Positions 48,516-51,295 of a DNA stretch of 51,295 nucleotides are shown one piece after another. This DNA is from Candidatus Albibeggiatoa sp. nov. NOAA (GTDB lineage Bacteria; Pseudomonadota; Gammaproteobacteria; Beggiatoales; Beggiatoaceae), in NCBI GenBank assembly GCA_025800385.1, contig JAOXRS010000232.1:1-51295 (forward strand), in the 5' to 3' direction. A program made the position numbers and the translations under genes. Each line of letters opens with the position of its first letter. The first letter of the stretch is position 1. The notes under the pieces were generated by a model. That model was given only the letters and a program-made list of their open reading frames with translations, was not told the DNA's origin and did no database searches.

Positions 48516-50084
48516 ATGAAACTTAAACGTATAACTGCAGCGATATTGCTAAGTGGCTTGATGGGTTCATCGGCCTTTGCTGCGGATTCGGTGACTCTTT
48601 CCGCTGGTGGCCCCGGAGCTAAAGAAACAGATTATACGATTACCTTTAATGGTACTGCAGGTAATACATGGACATATAGTGTCTATCGTGAAGCAGGCAG
48701 TAATGCAAGAACACTCAGCCATTGGTCGTTAGGTGTGGGTAGTTGTAATATTGTCAGCACCACAGGTTCTGGTGCTCAAACAGGTAATGGTGGTAGTGCT
48801 AATGCAGATGGTGTGTTAGCAGGCCAACCACTTGTTAAATGGAATACTGATGTTTCAACTGATCCAAGTAATCCTACGGTATTTACTTTCACATTAGATG
48901 GTGAATATGGGTCAGAACAAGTAGCTGTTGTTGCTAAAACAGGTGGCAGCATCAAGATTGATGATGGTTTGATTACAGGCCCTGATTGTAGCAACCCTTT
49001 AAGTGGCGGTGATTCAGGTTCAGGCGACTCAGGTTCAGGTGATTCAGGTTCAGGCGATTCAGGTGCTTGCGGTATTACAGGTGGTGACGCAGTCACTCTA
49101 GCAGCTGGTGGCCCCGGAGCTAAAGAAACAGATTACACTATTACTTTTGAAGGTGCTGCAGGAGATACATGGACATATAGTGTTTATCGTGAAGCAGGTA
49201 GTGATGCAAGAACACTCAGTCACTGGTCTTTAGGCATGGGCAGTTGTAATGTTGTCAGCACCACAGGTTCGGGTGCTCAAACAGGTAATGGCGGTAGTGC
49301 CAATGCTGATGGTGATTTAGCAGGTCAACCACTTGTTAAATGGAATACCGATGTTTCAACTGATCCAAGCAATCCAACTGTATTTACATTTACCTTAGAC
49401 GGCAATTATGGTGCAGCAAGTGTACCTGTCGTTGCTAAAACGGGTGGTAGCATCAAAATTGATAATGGCACAATTACAGGCCCAGATTGTAGTATTCCTG
49501 CACCAACTGATTGTGGTGATTCAGGCGATGGTGGTACAGGTGACAGTGGCGATGGCTCTGATGATGGTACTTTAGGTAGTGGTGATTCGACACCTGTAAC
49601 TTTGACTTGCCCAGCAGGTACTGACATGTTAGGTCATTTTGATTGGAACGGTACAAGTTATGTATTGAATGGTGAGAATGTAGGTGGTATTGCAATCACT
49701 GGTGGCGTTGAAGGTGCAAGTGCAGCGGGGGCAAATTGGGCTGCTTCATCTGGTACGGTATCTGCTATTTTAGTTGCAAGTAGCGACAATAGTGCAAGTG
49801 AAACCTTAAATGATACAGTGAGCGGTAGCTTCTCTAATTCTGCTTTAGGTGATGATATTGTCAGCGTCATGTTTTGTGGTACTGAAGGTGAGCAAGATGA
49901 TTTAGCCGTTGCATTACCAGCTCAAGGCTCAGTAGTTGGCCGTGTTTGGGCATTAGCGTGCGAAAATGATTGTGATGAGTTCTTAAGTGCTAGTGAAGTT
50001 GCTTTAGATGATGCTGACCATGTGTTAGAAGTGATTCAACCAAATGGTCAAGTCTTATTTATTCCCGTTTCTATTTTAAAATAG
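48516..50084 (+). CDS. secreted protein with two identical-length 136-residue modules
   Basis: A 522-residue exported protein. A signal peptide (about 1-22, GSSAFA) is followed by module 1 (residues 24-159) and a (GDSGS)n linker. Module 2 (residues 191-326) has exactly the same length and only scattered substitutions. A second acidic GDSG linker leads into a distinct C-terminal domain (about 360-522) with cysteines in pairs (ACENDC). The modules open with SVTLSAGGPGAKETDY, have TWTYSVYREAG and LSHWSLG..SCN in the middle, and close with ITGPDC. I do not recognise the family. A beta-sandwich surface module is likely. GGGAGG lies ahead of the start and a strong terminator follows. Confidence 0.75.
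   Translation: MKLKRITAAILLSGLMGSSAFAADSVTLSAGGPGAKETDYTITFNGTAGNTWTYSVYREAGSNARTLSHWSLGVGSCNIVSTTGSGAQTGNGGSANADGVLAGQPLVKWNTDVSTDPSNPTVFTFTLDGEYGSEQVAVVAKTGGSIKIDDGLITGPDCSNPLSGGDSGSGDSGSGDSGSGDSGACGITGGDAVTLAAGGPGAKETDYTITFEGAAGDTWTYSVYREAGSDARTLSHWSLGMGSCNVVSTTGSGAQTGNGGSANADGDLAGQPLVKWNTDVSTDPSNPTVFTFTLDGNYGAASVPVVAKTGGSIKIDNGTITGPDCSIPAPTDCGDSGDGGTGDSGDGSDDGTLGSGDSTPVTLTCPAGTDMLGHFDWNGTSYVLNGENVGGIAITGGVEGASAAGANWAASSGTVSAILVASSDNSASETLNDTVSGSFSNSALGDDIVSVMFCGTEGEQDDLAVALPAQGSVVGRVWALACENDCDEFLSASEVALDDADHVLEVIQPNGQVLFIPVSILK
48585..48992 (+). repeat. 136-codon module, copy 1
   Basis: This is 408 bases encoding the first module of the secreted protein. It aligns without gaps with 49086-49493, and its first 40 or so bases match the start of a third copy at 51199 in the next gene. 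Confidence 0.85.
49006..49065 (+). repeat. GDSGS-encoding short tandem repeat
   Basis: An 18-base unit (GGTGATTCAGGTTCAGGC-like) repeated about three and a half times, encoding the glycine-aspartate-serine linker between modules 1 and 2. Copy number is likely to vary between strains. Confidence 0.75.
49086..49493 (+). repeat. 136-codon module, copy 2
   Basis: A 408-base second copy of the module. From GGTGGCCCCGGAGC (about 49105) to 49182 it is base-for-base identical to the third copy at the right edge of the window (51218-51295). Confidence 0.85.
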
Positions 50085-50130
50085 CACGAATTTATCTAAA
50101 GACTATTTTAGATTTTAGTTAGTGATAAAG

Positions 50131-50172
50131 CGCGATATTTGGTTAGGTATAGCTACTAAATATCGCGTTTTT
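50131..50172 (+). terminator. intrinsic terminator after the module protein
   Basis: CGCGATATTT (50131-50140) pairs with AAATATCGCG (50158-50167) and is followed by TTTTTG. A perfect 10-base stem. Confidence 0.85.
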
Positions 50173-50235
50173 GTGTGCGTTCTATATTTTTATAAATAAT
50201 AATAAATTTTTTCGTTGAAATAGTGAGGTATTATC

Positions 50236-51295
50236 ATGAGAATGAAGCACTTTTTACTTGCCGTTCCCTTATTATTAGGCAGTTGGCAACCTGTGCTAGC
50301 AGATACCAACCCGTTTGGGACTGCGAGTGATTATAATAAATTTATTCTTGGCGATATGACACATTATGGTGGTGATAGCGAAGGAGCTGTTGCGATTGCA
50401 GGCGACGCAGAATTAGTCAATTATGGCATTGCAGATAGAACACCAAATGTGATTAATGGCTTAGTTGTAGGTGGTTCTCTCACCCAAAGCAATGGGCAAA
50501 CTTTTGCAGGTGATGTACATGTTGCTGGTTCGGTAAATAATATTAGCACCATCCTTTCTGGCAGTTTGCAAAATCCAAGCTCACCAATTGATTTTAATCA
50601 AGAAGCCACGTCTCTTAGAGCTTTATCTACATTCTGGCAACAATTACCTACCAATGGTGCATTAAATTTACAAGGTTGGGGTGGTTTAGAATTAACAGGT
50701 ACGGATAATGACTTAAATGTCTTTTCAATCACTGAGGCACAGTGGAAAGGAACTCGACAAATCAATCTTTCTGTTCCAGCTAGCTCGAGTGTCATTATTA
50801 ACGTTGAAGGCACAGCTGATAGCATTCCTAGCGATCATAGTTGGTTCGGTGCAATGTTTTTTAATAACTCAACCGATGCTGCTGATTGGCAAAAAGTGAT
50901 TTGGAACTTCCCTAATATGACCACTTTTTCAATTCAAAATATTGGATGGAAAGGGACTTTATTTGCACCAAATGCTTACTTTACCTATGCCAGTGGCAAT
51001 GTTGAAGGACATTTAATTGTTAACTCTGTCTCGGCTTTACAAAACAGTGCCGAAACACATTGGTATCCATTTACGGGTGATGTACCTGTACCAGAAGCAA
51101 CTGATGATAGCAATGATGATGCTAATGCAGGCGCAGATGATAACAGCGATAATGTAGATAACAGTGGTAATGCTGGTGCTTGTAATATTGCAGGTGGTGA
51201 TGCGGTGACTCTTTCCGCTGGTGGCCCCGGAGCTAAAGAAACAGATTACACTATTACTTTTGAAGGTGCTGCAGGAGATACATGGACATATAGTG
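50236..51295 (+). CDS. choice-of-anchor A-type secreted protein (3' end cut)
   Basis: A reading frame of 353 codons, open at the window end. A signal peptide (about 1-23, WQPVLA) is followed by a domain of about 265 residues. It begins NPFGTASDYNKFILGDMTHYGGDSEGAVAIAGDAELVNYGI and ends with a WKGTLFAPNAYFTYASGNVEGHLIVNS segment, which is typical of the choice-of-anchor A family of exported bacterial proteins. A linker rich in D, N and S (about 285-320) leads into a third copy of the 136-residue module at residue 322, preceded by GACNIAGG much as copy 2 is preceded by GACGITGG. It lies about 150 bases after the upstream module protein and has its own leader. Confidence 0.8.
   Translation, partial: MRMKHFLLAVPLLLGSWQPVLADTNPFGTASDYNKFILGDMTHYGGDSEGAVAIAGDAELVNYGIADRTPNVINGLVVGGSLTQSNGQTFAGDVHVAGSVNNISTILSGSLQNPSSPIDFNQEATSLRALSTFWQQLPTNGALNLQGWGGLELTGTDNDLNVFSITEAQWKGTRQINLSVPASSSVIINVEGTADSIPSDHSWFGAMFFNNSTDAADWQKVIWNFPNMTTFSIQNIGWKGTLFAPNAYFTYASGNVEGHLIVNSVSALQNSAETHWYPFTGDVPVPEATDDSNDDANAGADDNSDNVDNSGNAGACNIAGGDAVTLSAGGPGAKETDYTITFEGAAGDTWTYS
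51199..51295 (+). repeat. 136-codon module, copy 3 (cut by window end)
   Basis: The first 97 bases of a third module. The opening (GATGCGGTGACTCTTTCCGCTGG) follows copy 1, whereas the following stretch from ACAGATTACACTATT onward equals copy 2, so the copy is a mosaic of the two. Confidence 0.8.

Overview
The window looks like a chromosome segment of an AT-rich gammaproteobacterium. The housekeeping genes have gammaproteobacterial form: PurK/PurE, MutS, bifunctional HldE with HldD, PilU, GuaB and a FixH-like protein. They sit among very large secreted repeat proteins: two-partner-secretion exoproteins, secreted WD40 propellers and TonB receptors. That mix suggests a Beggiatoa/Thiothrix-like lineage (Thiotrichales), but this is an inference from gene content only.

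Layout. 1-412: two rRNA-type promoters reading leftwards off the window, so an rrn operon probably lies just outside. 413-1163: a small lipoprotein and a FixH-like protein. 1231-12536: two TpsA-like exoproteins, a BatA-like von Willebrand protein, purK-purE (de novo purine synthesis) and mutS. 12725-31409: four paralogous secreted WD40 proteins that share signal peptides, a duplicated N-terminal domain, a near-identical promoter and, in two cases, the same terminator stem. A tightly coupled pair is embedded between paralogs 1 and 2: a histidine-type methyltransferase and a P-type ATPase that lacks the usual CPC motif. 31460-35931: two tandem TonB-dependent receptors.

35932-36789 is the most striking stretch. 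It is non-coding and holds 20 perfect DnaA boxes (TTATCCACA or its complement) in helically phased arrays, an AT-rich segment and a (TAG)4 run. It is a strong candidate replication origin, or alternatively a DnaA-titrating locus, and the flanking genes are not the usual origin neighbours.

36790-41967: a small secreted acidic protein, a SnoaL-like protein, hldE-hldD (heptose supply for LPS), tRNA-Thr(TGT), a DUF4365 protein overlapped by a small partner, and an orphan reading frame with an unusual start. 41964-47784: pilU, a PhyH-like dioxygenase, a CHASE2 adenylate cyclase and guaB. 48516-51295: two secreted proteins built from the same 136-residue module, the second cut by the window end.

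All names come from reading motifs and overall resemblance by eye. No database search, structure prediction or skew calculation was possible.
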